Of a DNA stretch of 64,000 nucleotides, positions 34,895 to 43,284 are shown piece after piece. The DNA comes from Nocardia stercoris (GTDB taxonomy: Bacteria; Actinomycetota; Actinomycetes; Mycobacteriales; Mycobacteriaceae). The notes below the pieces were generated by a model. The model did not search any database. It saw only the letters and a program-made list of their open reading frames with translations, and had not been told where the DNA came from. The first letter of the stretch is position 1, and each line of letters opens with the position of its first letter. Where the stretch lies: contig NZ_RFFH01000009.1 of the NCBI RefSeq assembly GCF_003696265.1, positions 124,001-188,000 of the forward strand, in the 5' to 3' direction. The translations under genes were made by a program, and so were the position numbers.

Positions 34895-36111
34895 CCAACC
34901 CCAGTTCCGTCCTCGAGGACGAGTCCGGCATGGACGACCGCCCCGTCGTGGAGCGGCCCAAGCACGGGCTGTTCGAGCGGTTGTACACCGGCACCGGCGG
35001 TTTCCAGATCGTCGCCAAGCGCCGCATGTACTACGCGATCAGTCTCGCGTTCGTGGTGATCGCCGTGGTGAGCATCGGGGTGCGCGGTTTCACCCTCGGG
35101 ATCGACTTCGCCGGCGGTACCCGCATCCAGGTGCCGGTTTCGGCGGGCGTGACCACCTCGTCGGTGGCCGACGAGTACGCGAAGGTGCTCGGTCATTCGC
35201 CGGTGTCCACCCAGCAGATCGGTAACGGGACGTCCGCGTCGATCGAGGTCCGTTCGGACACGCTGACCGACGCGCAGTCGCAGAAGCTGCAGACCGCGCT
35301 GGTGGACACGTTCCACCCGAAGGACGCGCAGGGCAACATCAGCCGCAAGGCGATCTCGATCGCCGAGATCAGTTCCACCTGGGGTGATCAGATCACCCAC
35401 AAGGCGGGTTGGGCGCTGTTCTGGTTCGTCCTGCTGACCATGGTGTACATCGCGATCCGCTTCGAGCGAGATATGGCGTTCGCGTCGATCGCCTCGCTGT
35501 TCTTCAACCTGATCGTCACGGCCGGGCTCTATTCACTGGTCGGCTTCGAGGTGACACCGGCCGCGGTGATCGGTCTGCTGACCATCCTCGGTTACGTGCT
35601 CTACGACAACGTCGTGGTGTTCGACAAGGTCGAGGAGAACACGCGCGGCGTGTTGCACCGTAACAACCGCACCTACGCCGAATACGCGAACCTGGCGGCG
35701 AATCAGACGCTGATGCGGTCGATCAACACCACGATCATCGGCATTCTGCCGATCGTCGGCATGCTGGTGATCGCGGTCTGGCTGCTCGGGGTCGGCACGC
35801 TGAAGGACCTGGCGTTGGTGCAGCTGGTCGGCATGATCGTCGGCGCCTACTCCTCGATCTTCTTCGCGGTGCCGCTGCTGGTGTCGATCAAGGAGAAGTG
35901 GGGTCCGGTCGCCGAGCACACCCGCAAGGTGAAGGCGAAGCGCGCCGCGTCGGCGAAGGCACGGGCGACCGCCGCGGCGGCCGAGCGCGCCGAGTCCGCG
36001 CGGGTGAAGGCGCAGGGGCCGGTGGACATGCCCGAGCCTCGGATGACGGATGCCGGTGCGCCCGTGCCGGGTTCGCGCCCGGCGGGTAAGCGTCCCAAGC
36101 GCAGGTCCTGA
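34891..36111 (+). CDS. secF: Protein translocase subunit SecF
   Basis: A 406-residue partner of SecD with six helices. It starts with a cytosolic acidic N-terminus, then FVVIAVVSIGVRGFTLGIDF, AGGTRIQVPVSAGVTTSSVA, GLLTILGYVLYDNVVVFDKV with the family's Tyr/Asp motif, VEENTRGVLHRNNRTYAEYA and NQTLMRSINTTIIGILPIVG. The last ~60 residues are charged and alanine-rich. An overlap with secD of 4 bases couples translation. A strong intrinsic terminator follows 8 bases after the stop. Confidence 0.96.
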   Translation: MTNPSSVLEDESGMDDRPVVERPKHGLFERLYTGTGGFQIVAKRRMYYAISLAFVVIAVVSIGVRGFTLGIDFAGGTRIQVPVSAGVTTSSVADEYAKVLGHSPVSTQQIGNGTSASIEVRSDTLTDAQSQKLQTALVDTFHPKDAQGNISRKAISIAEISSTWGDQITHKAGWALFWFVLLTMVYIAIRFERDMAFASIASLFFNLIVTAGLYSLVGFEVTPAAVIGLLTILGYVLYDNVVVFDKVEENTRGVLHRNNRTYAEYANLAANQTLMRSINTTIIGILPIVGMLVIAVWLLGVGTLKDLALVQLVGMIVGAYSSIFFAVPLLVSIKEKWGPVAEHTRKVKAKRAASAKARATAAAAERAESARVKAQGPVDMPEPRMTDAGAPVPGSRPAGKRPKRRS

Positions 36112-36119
36112 GCACGAAC

Positions 36120-36169
36120 CGGCCCGGCGACCGTGTCCCTGACGGGACATCGGTTCGCCGGGCCGTTTT
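36120..36169 (+). terminator. Intrinsic terminator after secF
   Basis: CGGCCCGGCGA (36120-36130) pairs with TCGCCGGGCCG (36155-36165), containing an inner GTCCC/GGGAC hairpin, and is followed directly by TTTT. It closes the yajC-secD-secF unit 9 bases past the secF stop. Confidence 0.85.
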
Positions 36170-36227
36170 CGTTCGGTAGCGTGACGTGGTGACGACGAGC
36201 GGCAGCGGGGCCGGAGGAGGAGACAGT

Positions 36228-37991
36228 TTGCGCGACCACGGAGTCGGACAGGTGTCAGGGTCCGGGAGCTCGAGCGCGAGATCGGTGGTGCGCAGACCTC
36301 GGCACGGCCGGCGGCCGGTGCGGATCGCCGCGCTGATCACCGCGAGCGCGCTGGCGGGCGGGGCGCTGTCCGCGTGTGCGAGCAAGAATCAGGTGCCCTC
36401 GATCGGGTATGCGGTCGACGCCGTGGTGTCGACCTACAACGGCAGTAGCGCGGTGGGCGGGACCAGCGGTGTCGCAACGATTTTCGGGCGGGTACTGCCC
36501 GGCTTCTTCTACACCGGCCCCGACGGGCAGCCGGTGGCGGACACCGATTTCGGTACCGCCAAGGAGGTTCCGGGCGATGTGCAGACCATCCAGTACCGGC
36601 TGAACCCGGAGGGCTCGTGGTCGGACGGCACGCCGACCACGTGTGACGATCTGGTGCTGGAGTGGGCGGCCCGCAGCGGCCGGTTCACCGGCCCGGCCGG
36701 GCAGCCGCTGTTCGATGCCGCCAGCACGCTGGGCTATTCCGATATCGAGCGCGTGGAATGCCAGCCGGGGTCCAAGGACGCGACGGTGGTGTTCCGTCCG
36801 GGTCGGCATTATCTGAACTGGCGCACGCTCTTCGGGGCCGGGGAGATCATGCCCGCGCACGTGGCAGCGCAGCAGGCCGGGGTGCCGAACGTGGTGGCCG
36901 CGGTGCAGGCCGCCGATCCCGGGGTTCTGGGCAAGCTGTCCCAGTTCTGGAACATCGGCTGGATCCTGCAGCCGGGACCGGTGGACGCGGCGAAGTTCCC
37001 CGCGTCGGGCCCGTACCGGATCGAATCCTTCAGCGCCACAGACGGTCTCGTGCTGGTGAAGAACGACAAGTGGTCCGGCCTGGCCCCGCGAACCCCACGG
37101 ATCGTGGTGTGGCCCAAGAACACCGATGTCGTCAAGGCGGTGGCGGACAAGGCGGTCGAGGTCGTCGACATCGGTGCCGAGTCCGTGCCCGGACTGAAGC
37201 TGGACGGTTTCTCGGTGCAGCAGGTGGCCGGCCGGGGCGCCGAACAGCTGATTCTGGCCACGATGACCGGGGTGTTCGACAATGCGGCGGCGCGGCGCGC
37301 CCTGGCCGGGTGCCTGCCCCGGCAGTCGCTGTTCGACCAGCTGGGTCACCCGGGTTTCGAGGCCAAGACCGGGCTGGGCTCGGGAATGCTGAATTCCCGC
37401 ATCCTGCAACCGGACTCGGTCTACTACCCGGCGGCGACCGGCATCGCCGACCAGTATCACAACGGCGATGCCGCGGCGGCGAAGGCGCTCAGCGGTGAGA
37501 CGGTCCGCATCGGCTACCGGGCGCCCGACGACCGCCGCGCCCGCGCGGTGAAGATGATCGCCGATGCCTGCGGCCAGGCGGGTGTGACCGTAGTCGACGC
37601 CGGCGCACCGGATTTCACGCCGGACCGGCTGGTGGCCGGCACGGCGGACGCAATGCTCGGCGGGCCCGGCGGGGTGCCCGGGCCGGCCGGTTCGCAGACC
37701 GGAGGGGACGCCGCCGCGGCGCTGCGCACCGGACAGGGCCTCAATGTCGGCCGCTACGGAAACGGCCGCTACGATGCGATCACCGATCAACTTGCGGCAG
37801 ATGACAATTCGATGAACATCCTGAATCTGGTCACCGAGTCGGAAAATCTGCTGTGGACGGAGATGCCGTCGATTCCGCTGTTCTCCACTCCGCGCACCGT
37901 CGCGTTCGGTGCCGGGCTGGAGAACGGAATCGTGAACCCCACCAAGGCCGGTGCGGGTTGGAATATGGACCGCTGGGTGTTTCGGCGGTGA
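36228..37991 (+). CDS. Family 5 peptide/oligopeptide-binding lipoprotein
   Basis: A 587-residue extracytoplasmic solute-binding protein. After a basic leader come a hydrophobic helix and a lipobox, GGALSACASK, so Cys is lipidated at about residue 48. The body has the SBP family 5 layout: DVQTIQYRLNPEGSWSDGTP, TTCDDLVLEWAARSGRF, and RALAGCLPRQSLFDQLG. It matches Rv2585c, the lipoprotein between secF and apt in M. tuberculosis. Start: TTG 36228 is preferred since GGAGGAGGAGA lies about 6 bases before it; the longer GTG at 36186 has no such site. No permease or ATPase genes adjoin, so its transporter partners are elsewhere or it works alone. Confidence 0.82.
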   Translation: MRDHGVGQVSGSGSSSARSVVRRPRHGRRPVRIAALITASALAGGALSACASKNQVPSIGYAVDAVVSTYNGSSAVGGTSGVATIFGRVLPGFFYTGPDGQPVADTDFGTAKEVPGDVQTIQYRLNPEGSWSDGTPTTCDDLVLEWAARSGRFTGPAGQPLFDAASTLGYSDIERVECQPGSKDATVVFRPGRHYLNWRTLFGAGEIMPAHVAAQQAGVPNVVAAVQAADPGVLGKLSQFWNIGWILQPGPVDAAKFPASGPYRIESFSATDGLVLVKNDKWSGLAPRTPRIVVWPKNTDVVKAVADKAVEVVDIGAESVPGLKLDGFSVQQVAGRGAEQLILATMTGVFDNAAARRALAGCLPRQSLFDQLGHPGFEAKTGLGSGMLNSRILQPDSVYYPAATGIADQYHNGDAAAAKALSGETVRIGYRAPDDRRARAVKMIADACGQAGVTVVDAGAPDFTPDRLVAGTADAMLGGPGGVPGPAGSQTGGDAAAALRTGQGLNVGRYGNGRYDAITDQLAADDNSMNILNLVTESENLLWTEMPSIPLFSTPRTVAFGAGLENGIVNPTKAGAGWNMDRWVFRR

Positions 37992-38028
37992 GTGCCCGTT
38001 GTGGGCGCGTTACGAGGAGTGGGTGGAG

Positions 38029-38601
38029 ATGAGCAAGCACACGATGACCGAGACCGCCGAGGCGGCCGGGGAGCGGACGGCGAAGGCGGCCGAGGCCGTC
38101 CAGAACCTGACCCGCTGGCGTGACGACTTCCCCACTCCGGGTGTCCGGTTCGCCGATCTGACGCCGGTGTTCGCCGATGCCGCGGGGTTCCAGGCCGTGA
38201 TCGAGTGCTTGGGCGCGGTGGCGCCGCGCGCGGATCTGGTGGCAGGTGTGGACGCGCGCGGGTTCCTGCTCGGTGCGGGCGTGGCGGCGGCGCTGGGTAC
38301 GGGCGTGCTCGCGGTGCGCAAGGCCGGCAAGCTGCCGCCGCCGGTGCGGAGCCGGGAGTACACCCTGGAGTACGGCACCGCGTCGCTGGAGATTCCGGCG
38401 GACGGGATCGAGCTGGCCGGCCGGCGGGTGCTGCTGATCGACGATGTGCTGGCGACCGGCGGCACGCTGGCCGCGGCCGCGGAACTGCTGACCGAGGCCG
38501 GTGCCGAGGTGGTGGCGGCCGCGGTGGTGCTCGAGCTCGAGGCGCTCGGCGGCCGGGCCCGGCAGGGGGACTACACGCTCTCCGCCGTCATCAAGTTGTA
38601 A
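38029..38601 (+). CDS. apt: Adenine phosphoribosyltransferase
   Basis: A 190-residue enzyme that salvages adenine to AMP with PRPP. The PRPP-binding motif is VLLIDDVLATGGTLAAAAEL at about residue 135, preceded by VAGVDARGFLLGAGVAAALG and VLAVRKAGKLPPPVRSREYT. The first 25 residues are an extra hydrophilic leader (MSKHTMTETAEAAGERTAKA). ATG 38029 is chosen with GAGGAGT about 10 bases upstream, ahead of the true fold at TRWRDDFPTPGVRFADLTPV. Position next to rel is conserved in actinobacteria and links purine salvage to stringent control. Confidence 0.94.
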   Translation: MSKHTMTETAEAAGERTAKAAEAVQNLTRWRDDFPTPGVRFADLTPVFADAAGFQAVIECLGAVAPRADLVAGVDARGFLLGAGVAAALGTGVLAVRKAGKLPPPVRSREYTLEYGTASLEIPADGIELAGRRVLLIDDVLATGGTLAAAAELLTEAGAEVVAAAVVLELEALGGRARQGDYTLSAVIKL

Positions 38602-38727
38602 AGTCCTCGACCGTTCGTTGTAACGTGTCGGTGCCGGTCGCCGTGTTCACTTCGCGTGTGCCGGTGACGATCCCGATCCGAGAGCGCTCGTTCGCGGGAG
38701 TATCGGCGAACGGTAGGAGGCATCCAC

Positions 38728-39141
38728 ATGAGTCGTCCCGGGCGTGCCCGGCTCACCGCCATCGCGGTCGGTGCGGCCGGTGCGATGGTCGCGGTCGGCG
38801 CGGCGACGGCATCGCCGACGCCGCAGGCGCAGCTGCACGGTGGCGTGGGGATCACCGCCCGGGTGACGGGGGAACGGCCCGGCGGTGAGTGCCGGATCCA
38901 GGCGCACGGGGTGAACATGCCCTGGCGGCCGGTGGGCGCGGACGGCGCGGCCGATCTGGACACCGGGAAGATTCCGGCCGGGCGGTACGACGCGCAGGTC
39001 GTGTGCGCCCCGACGTCGTCGGGCCTGGCGGCTCGCCCGGTCGGGCGGCCGGAGGATGTGTACACCGGTCGCTGGGCCGCCGCGGACGGCTTCCTGCACC
39101 GCTACGGACTGGAGTTCCTGACTCCCCACGATCGTCACTGA
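38728..39141 (+). CDS. Small secreted protein of unknown function
   Basis: A 137-residue protein with a clear signal peptide (basic MSRPGRARL, hydrophobic AIAVGAAGAMVAVGAATA, cleavage near ASP). The mature part of about 105 residues has two cysteines (GGECRIQ, QVVCAPT) likely forming one disulfide. GTAGGAGG precedes the ATG at 8 bases, so the start is solid. No family recognised. A hairpin terminator follows 26 bases after the stop. Confidence 0.7.
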   Translation: MSRPGRARLTAIAVGAAGAMVAVGAATASPTPQAQLHGGVGITARVTGERPGGECRIQAHGVNMPWRPVGADGAADLDTGKIPAGRYDAQVVCAPTSSGLAARPVGRPEDVYTGRWAAADGFLHRYGLEFLTPHDRH

Positions 39142-39166
39142 GGCCGACCAGGCCGCATCGAGACCC

Positions 39167-39205
39167 GACAACGGGCCCGCCGACCGGCGGGCCCGTTGTC
39201 GTTTT
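39167..39205 (+). terminator. Intrinsic terminator after secreted-protein gene
   Basis: A perfect 15-bp stem (GACAACGGGCCCGCC / GGCGGGCCCGTTGTC, 39167-39181 and 39186-39200) with loop GACC, followed by GTTTT. It insulates the upstream gene from the regulated promoter just downstream. Confidence 0.88.
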
Positions 39206-39225
39206 CCGGGGCCGCCGAAAAAGAG

Positions 39226-39291
39226 AGAGCACTGCTCTTGACTTTCGGCGGTGCGAGGCGCATGCTGGTTACGGAACGAGAGCAGTGCTCA
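39226..39291 (+). promoter_or_regulatory. Promoter flanked by two palindromic operators
   Basis: Two copies of AGAGCA-N-TGCTCT lie at 39226-39238 (perfect) and 39279-39291 (last base altered), centres 53 bases apart, about five helical turns. TTGACT at 39238-39243 and CATGCT 17 bases later could be -35/-10 elements, placing one operator upstream and one downstream of the promoter. This is the arrangement expected for a TetR- or GntR-type repressor controlling the oxidoreductase at 39310. No regulator gene is adjacent. Confidence 0.65.
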
Positions 39292-39309
39292 CAAATCTGA
39301 GGAGAAATC

Positions 39310-39759
39310 ATGACCGCCATGCGCAACGTTCAGGCCACCGGTATGGACGCCGTGTTCAACTCGGTGGTGAACCGTCTGTCGAAGTGGGGCGTCACCATGG
39401 CCGGCTCGCGCCTGCTGGCCGTGCGCGGCCGCAGCACCGGTGAATGGCGCACCACCACGGTGAACCCCCTGGTCATGCCGGATGGCACCCGCTACCTGGT
39501 CGCCCCGCGCGGCCACACCCAGTGGGTGCGCAACATGCGGGTCGCCGGCGGCGGTGAACTGCGCCTGGGCCGCAAGGTCGAGCCCTTCGTCGCCACCGAG
39601 GTCGCCGACGCCGACAAGGTTCCGGTGCTGCGGCAGTACCTGGTCAAGTGGGGCTGGGAGGTTGGCCAGTTCTTCGAGGGCATCACCAAGGACGCCACCG
39701 ACGAGCAGCTCGCCGAGATCGCGCCCGGATTCCCGGTCTTCGAGATCCGGCCCGCCTGA
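39310..39759 (+). CDS. Deazaflavin (F420)-dependent nitroreductase-family protein
   Basis: A 149-residue protein of the DDN/F420H2-dependent reductase family: VVNRLSKWGVTMAGSRLLAV, RGRSTGEWRTTTVNPLVMPD, GTRYLVAPRGHTQWVRNMRV and AGGGELRLGRKVEPFVATEV are the recognisable strands binding F420. These enzymes reduce quinones, nitro compounds or enones. ATG 39310 has GAGGAG about 9 bases upstream. Its promoter carries paired operators, so expression is probably inducible. Confidence 0.88.
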   Translation: MTAMRNVQATGMDAVFNSVVNRLSKWGVTMAGSRLLAVRGRSTGEWRTTTVNPLVMPDGTRYLVAPRGHTQWVRNMRVAGGGELRLGRKVEPFVATEVADADKVPVLRQYLVKWGWEVGQFFEGITKDATDEQLAEIAPGFPVFEIRPA

Positions 39760-39773
39760 GACGGCCGGCGGCC

Positions 39774-39798
39774 GGAGCGGAGCGTGACCACGCAGGCC
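39774..39798. repeat. Dispersed short repeat, copy 1
   Basis: AGCGGAGCGTGACCACGCAGGCC-type element (core 39776-39798) just after the oxidoreductase gene. A 23-base core recurs with two changes at 42747-42769 after rel. Both lie immediately 3' of plus-strand genes. Confidence 0.5.
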
Positions 39799-39841
39799 GT
39801 CCGGATGGGCGAAAGGGATACAGCCTGAACCGGACTCGGCC

Positions 39842-40174
39842 TCAGCCGCGCGGGCCGTACATGACGACCGCGACCCCGAGCAGGCAGATCACGGCACCGA
39901 CCACGTCCGAACGGTCGGGCCGGTAACCGTCGACCACCATGCCCCAGGCCAGCGATCCGGCGACGAACACCCCGCCGTAGGCGGCCAGGACCCGCCCGAA
40001 GTTCGGATCCGGCTGGAACGTGGCCACGAAGCCGTACGCGCCGAGCATCAGCACGCCCGCCGCCACCCACCACAGCCCGCGGTGTTCGCGCCACCCCTGC
40101 CAGACCAGCCATGCCCCGCCGATCTCGGTGAGTGCGGCCAGTGCGAACAACAGCAGGGATCGGACCACGGTCAT
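39842..40174 (-). CDS. YnfA/UPF0060-family small membrane protein
   Basis: A 110-residue four-helix membrane protein: LLLFALAALTEIGGAWLVWQ, LWWVAAGVLMLGAYGFVATF, YGGVFVAGSLAWGMVVDGYR and VVGAVICLLGVAVVMYG. GWREHRGLWWV and TFQPDPNFGRVLAAYGG are the signature of YnfA, which is related to small multidrug resistance pumps. ATG 40174 gives the family length; the upstream extension is unlikely. Function as an exporter is inferred. Confidence 0.88.
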   Translation of the reverse strand: MTVVRSLLLFALAALTEIGGAWLVWQGWREHRGLWWVAAGVLMLGAYGFVATFQPDPNFGRVLAAYGGVFVAGSLAWGMVVDGYRPDRSDVVGAVICLLGVAVVMYGPRG

Positions 40175-40350
40175 GGTCCAGACCCTAGATCCAGGCGCCC
40201 GCGGCGACGCCGGCGACCGGGCGGCAACGGCACTCTCCGGCACCTGTCGGTGCGCGGGATTAGAGTGAGCGTTCCGGGCGATACATTGGTGGTACAGGCT
40301 GTGCGACGGTCGGATACTGTGTGCCGATCGAGCTGGGGAGAGGTGGTGGC

Positions 40351-42726
40351 ATGACTGTGATCGACGACGCGAATGCTGGGCAGCCGGCGGCGGGTGAGCG
40401 ACCCAAGCCCACCACGCCCGCAGCCCCGGCCGCGCCGGTGGAACGTCGCGCCGCAGCCCCCGCCGCGGTGCCCACGTCCGCCTCGCGTCGCGTCCGCGCG
40501 CGCCTGGCCCGCCGCATGACCGGCCAGCGCGGCATCTCGGCGGTGAAGCCGGTCCTGGAGCCGCTGGCCACGGTGCACCGCGAGCTGTACCCGAAGGCGA
40601 ATCTGCAACAGCTGCAGCGGGCCTTCGACGTCGCCGACGAGCGGCACCAGCATCAGTTCCGCAAATCCGGTGACCCCTACATCACGCACCCGCTCGCGGT
40701 CGCGAACATCCTGGCCGAGCTCGGGATGGATACCACCACGCTGGTCGCCGCCCTGCTGCACGACACCGTCGAGGACACCGGCTACTCGCTCGAGGAGCTG
40801 ACCGCGGAGTTCGGTCAGGAGGTCGCGCACCTGGTCGACGGCGTCACCAAACTCGACAAGGTGAACCTCGGCGCGGCCGCCGAGGCCGAGACCATCCGCA
40901 AGATGATCATCGCCATGGCCCGCGACCCGCGCGTGCTGGTGATCAAGGTCGCCGACCGGCTGCACAACATGCGTACCATGCGCTTCCTGCCGCCGGAGAA
41001 GCAGGCCAAGAAGGCCCGCGAGACGCTGGAAGTCATTGCGCCGCTGGCACATCGGCTCGGTATGGCCACCGTCAAGTGGGAGCTGGAGGACCTCGCCTTC
41101 GCGATCCTGCACCCCAAGAAGTACGACGAGATCGTGCGCCTGGTCGCCGATCGCGCGCCCTCGCGCGACACCTACCTGGCCCGGGTGCGCGCCGAGATCG
41201 TGAACACGCTCGCCGCCAGCCGGATCAACGCCGTGGTCGAGGGCCGGCCCAAGCACTACTGGTCGATCTACCAGAAGATGATCGTCAAGGGTAAAGACTT
41301 CGACGACATCCACGACCTGGTCGGTATCCGCATCCTGTGCGACGAGCTGCGCGACTGCTACGCGGCGGTCGGTGTGGTGCACTCGCTGTGGCAGCCGATG
41401 GCCGGGCGGTTCAAGGACTACATCGCCCAGCCGCGCTACGGCGTGTACCAGTCGCTGCACACCACGGTCGTCGGCCCCGACGGCAAGCCGCTGGAAGTGC
41501 AGATCCGCACCCACGACATGCACCGCACCGCCGAGTTCGGAATCGCCGCGCACTGGCGCTACAAGGAGACCCGCGGCAAGCACTCCGGCGATATCGCCGA
41601 GGTCGACGACATGGCCTGGATGCGGCAGCTGCTCGACTGGCAGCGTGAGGCCGCGGACCCGGCCGAGTTCCTGGAGTCGCTGCGCTTCGACCTCAAGTCA
41701 CCGGAGATCTTCGTGTTCACCCCGAAGGGTGACGTGATCACGTTGCCGCAGAAGTCGACTCCGGTCGACTTCGCCTACGCGGTGCACACCGAGGTCGGGC
41801 ACAAGTGCATCGGTGCCCGCGTGAACGGTCGCCTGGTGGCGCTGGAACGGCAGCTGGAGAACGGTGAGGTCGTCGAGATCTTCACCTCGAAGGCGCAGAA
41901 CGCCGGCCCGAGCCGCGACTGGCAGAACTTCGTGGTTTCCCCGCGCGCCAAGGCCAAGATCCGGCAGTGGTTCGCCAAGGAGCGGCGTGAAGAGGCCCTC
42001 GAAGCCGGTAAGGAGCACATCTCCAAGGAGGTGCGCCGCTCCGGGCTGCCTCTGCAGCGGTTGATGGGTGTCGACGCCATGACGGCGCTGGCCCACGAAC
42101 TGCACTACACCGACATCTCGGCGCTGTACGCCGCGGTCGGCGAGGGCCAGGTGTCGGCGCACCACGTGGTGCAGCGGCTCATGGCCCAGCTCGGTGGCGT
42201 CGGCGACGTGGAAAACGAACTGGCCGAACGCAGTACGCCGTCCACGCTGCCCGCGCGGCAGCGCACCACCGGCGACGCCGGCGTCGAGGTGCCCGGTGCT
42301 CCCGGCACGGTCGCCAAGCTGGCCAAGTGCTGCACGCCGGTACCGGGCGACGAGATCATGGGCTTCGTGACGCGCGGTGGTGCGGTGAGCGTGCACCGCA
42401 CCGACTGCACCAACGCCGATTCACTGCGCGAGCAGTCCGAGCGGATCATCGAGGTGAAGTGGGCGCCGTCGCCGTCCTCGGTGTTCCTGGTCGCCATCCA
42501 GATCGAGGCGCTCGACCGCACCCGCCTGCTGTCCGATGTCACCAAGGTGCTCGCCGACGAGAAGGTCAACATCCTGTCCGCGTCGGTCACCACCTCGGGT
42601 GACCGGGTGGCGATCAGCAAGTTCACCTTCGAGATGGGCGACCCGAAGCACCTGGGTCACCTGCTGAACGTGGTCCGCAATGTGGAGGGTGTGTACGACG
42701 TCTACCGGGTGACGTCGGCCGCGTGA
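40351..42726 (+). CDS. rel: Bifunctional (p)ppGpp synthetase/hydrolase Rel
   Basis: A 791-residue stringent-response enzyme that makes and destroys (p)ppGpp. Hydrolase HD domain: VAALLHDTVEDTGYSLEELT after YITHPLAVANILAELGMD. Synthetase domain: GRPKHYWSIYQKMIVKG, HDLVGIRILC, YGVYQSLHTTVVGPDG, AHWRYKE. TGS domain: IFVFTPKGDVITLPQ. The C-terminus has a zinc-finger-like AKCCTPVPGDEIMGFVTRGG and an ACT domain (FLVAIQIEALDRTRLLSDVT). ATG 40351 is preceded by GGGGAGAGG. In M. tuberculosis ppiB follows rel; here ppnP, a transporter and the T4SS-like cluster intervene. Confidence 0.96.
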   Translation: MTVIDDANAGQPAAGERPKPTTPAAPAAPVERRAAAPAAVPTSASRRVRARLARRMTGQRGISAVKPVLEPLATVHRELYPKANLQQLQRAFDVADERHQHQFRKSGDPYITHPLAVANILAELGMDTTTLVAALLHDTVEDTGYSLEELTAEFGQEVAHLVDGVTKLDKVNLGAAAEAETIRKMIIAMARDPRVLVIKVADRLHNMRTMRFLPPEKQAKKARETLEVIAPLAHRLGMATVKWELEDLAFAILHPKKYDEIVRLVADRAPSRDTYLARVRAEIVNTLAASRINAVVEGRPKHYWSIYQKMIVKGKDFDDIHDLVGIRILCDELRDCYAAVGVVHSLWQPMAGRFKDYIAQPRYGVYQSLHTTVVGPDGKPLEVQIRTHDMHRTAEFGIAAHWRYKETRGKHSGDIAEVDDMAWMRQLLDWQREAADPAEFLESLRFDLKSPEIFVFTPKGDVITLPQKSTPVDFAYAVHTEVGHKCIGARVNGRLVALERQLENGEVVEIFTSKAQNAGPSRDWQNFVVSPRAKAKIRQWFAKERREEALEAGKEHISKEVRRSGLPLQRLMGVDAMTALAHELHYTDISALYAAVGEGQVSAHHVVQRLMAQLGGVGDVENELAERSTPSTLPARQRTTGDAGVEVPGAPGTVAKLAKCCTPVPGDEIMGFVTRGGAVSVHRTDCTNADSLREQSERIIEVKWAPSPSSVFLVAIQIEALDRTRLLSDVTKVLADEKVNILSASVTTSGDRVAISKFTFEMGDPKHLGHLLNVVRNVEGVYDVYRVTSAA

Positions 42727-42746
42727 GCGTCGGGGCCGGAGGCGGC

Positions 42747-42769
42747 AGCGGAGCGTAACCACGGAGGCC
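42747..42769. repeat. Dispersed short repeat, copy 2
   Basis: AGCGGAGCGTAACCACGGAG followed by GCC, 21 of 23 bases identical to copy 1 at 39776-39798. It lies 21 bases after the rel stop. Confidence 0.5.
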
Positions 42770-42846
42770 CCGGTCACGTGGCCCATGAGATGCAGCGGCC
42801 CAGCCCCTCGGTAAGCTGGCAGCTCAGCTCACCAGGGAAGGACATC

Positions 42847-43158
42847 ATGCCGCAGTTCGAGAACGTCACCGTCGCCAAGAAGGCGAACGTCTACTTCGAC
42901 GGAAAGTGCGTCAGCCACTCGGTCACGCTCGCGGACGGGACCACCAAGTCCGTCGGCGTGATCCTGCCGTCGTCGCTGACCTTCTCGACGGGTGCCCCGG
43001 AGATCATGGAGCTGCTCGAGGGCGAGTGCAAGGTCACGCTGCCGGGCGCCACCGAGGCCGTGACCTTCCGCGGCGGCGAGCAGTTCAGTGTTCCGGGCAA
43101 CAGCTCCTTCGACATCGAGGTCACCGAGACCTTGCACTACGTCTGCCACTTCGGCTGA
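42847..43158 (+). CDS. ppnP: Pyrimidine/purine nucleoside phosphorylase (YaiE/PpnP)
   Basis: A 103-residue single-domain cupin: MPQFENVTVAKKANVYFDGK, CVSHSVTLADGTTKSVGVIL, GAPEIMELLEGECKVTLPGA and GGEQFSVPGNSSFDIEVTET. This matches PpnP (UPF0345), which splits several nucleosides using phosphate. ATG 42847 has GGGAAGGA about 5 bases upstream; the longer frame upstream is not homologous. It may be co-transcribed with rel, 120 bases away. Confidence 0.92.
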   Translation: MPQFENVTVAKKANVYFDGKCVSHSVTLADGTTKSVGVILPSSLTFSTGAPEIMELLEGECKVTLPGATEAVTFRGGEQFSVPGNSSFDIEVTETLHYVCHFG

Positions 43159-43284
43159 GCCGTCCCGAGTTTTTAGCGCGCGGCAGGCGAGCCGTCGTCG
43201 GTCCGGCACGCGTGCCGGCGGTGGGGGTGCCGAGCCGATTTTGGGCGTACCCGGTGAGTTACCCGGATCTTCCGAAATCAGTTG

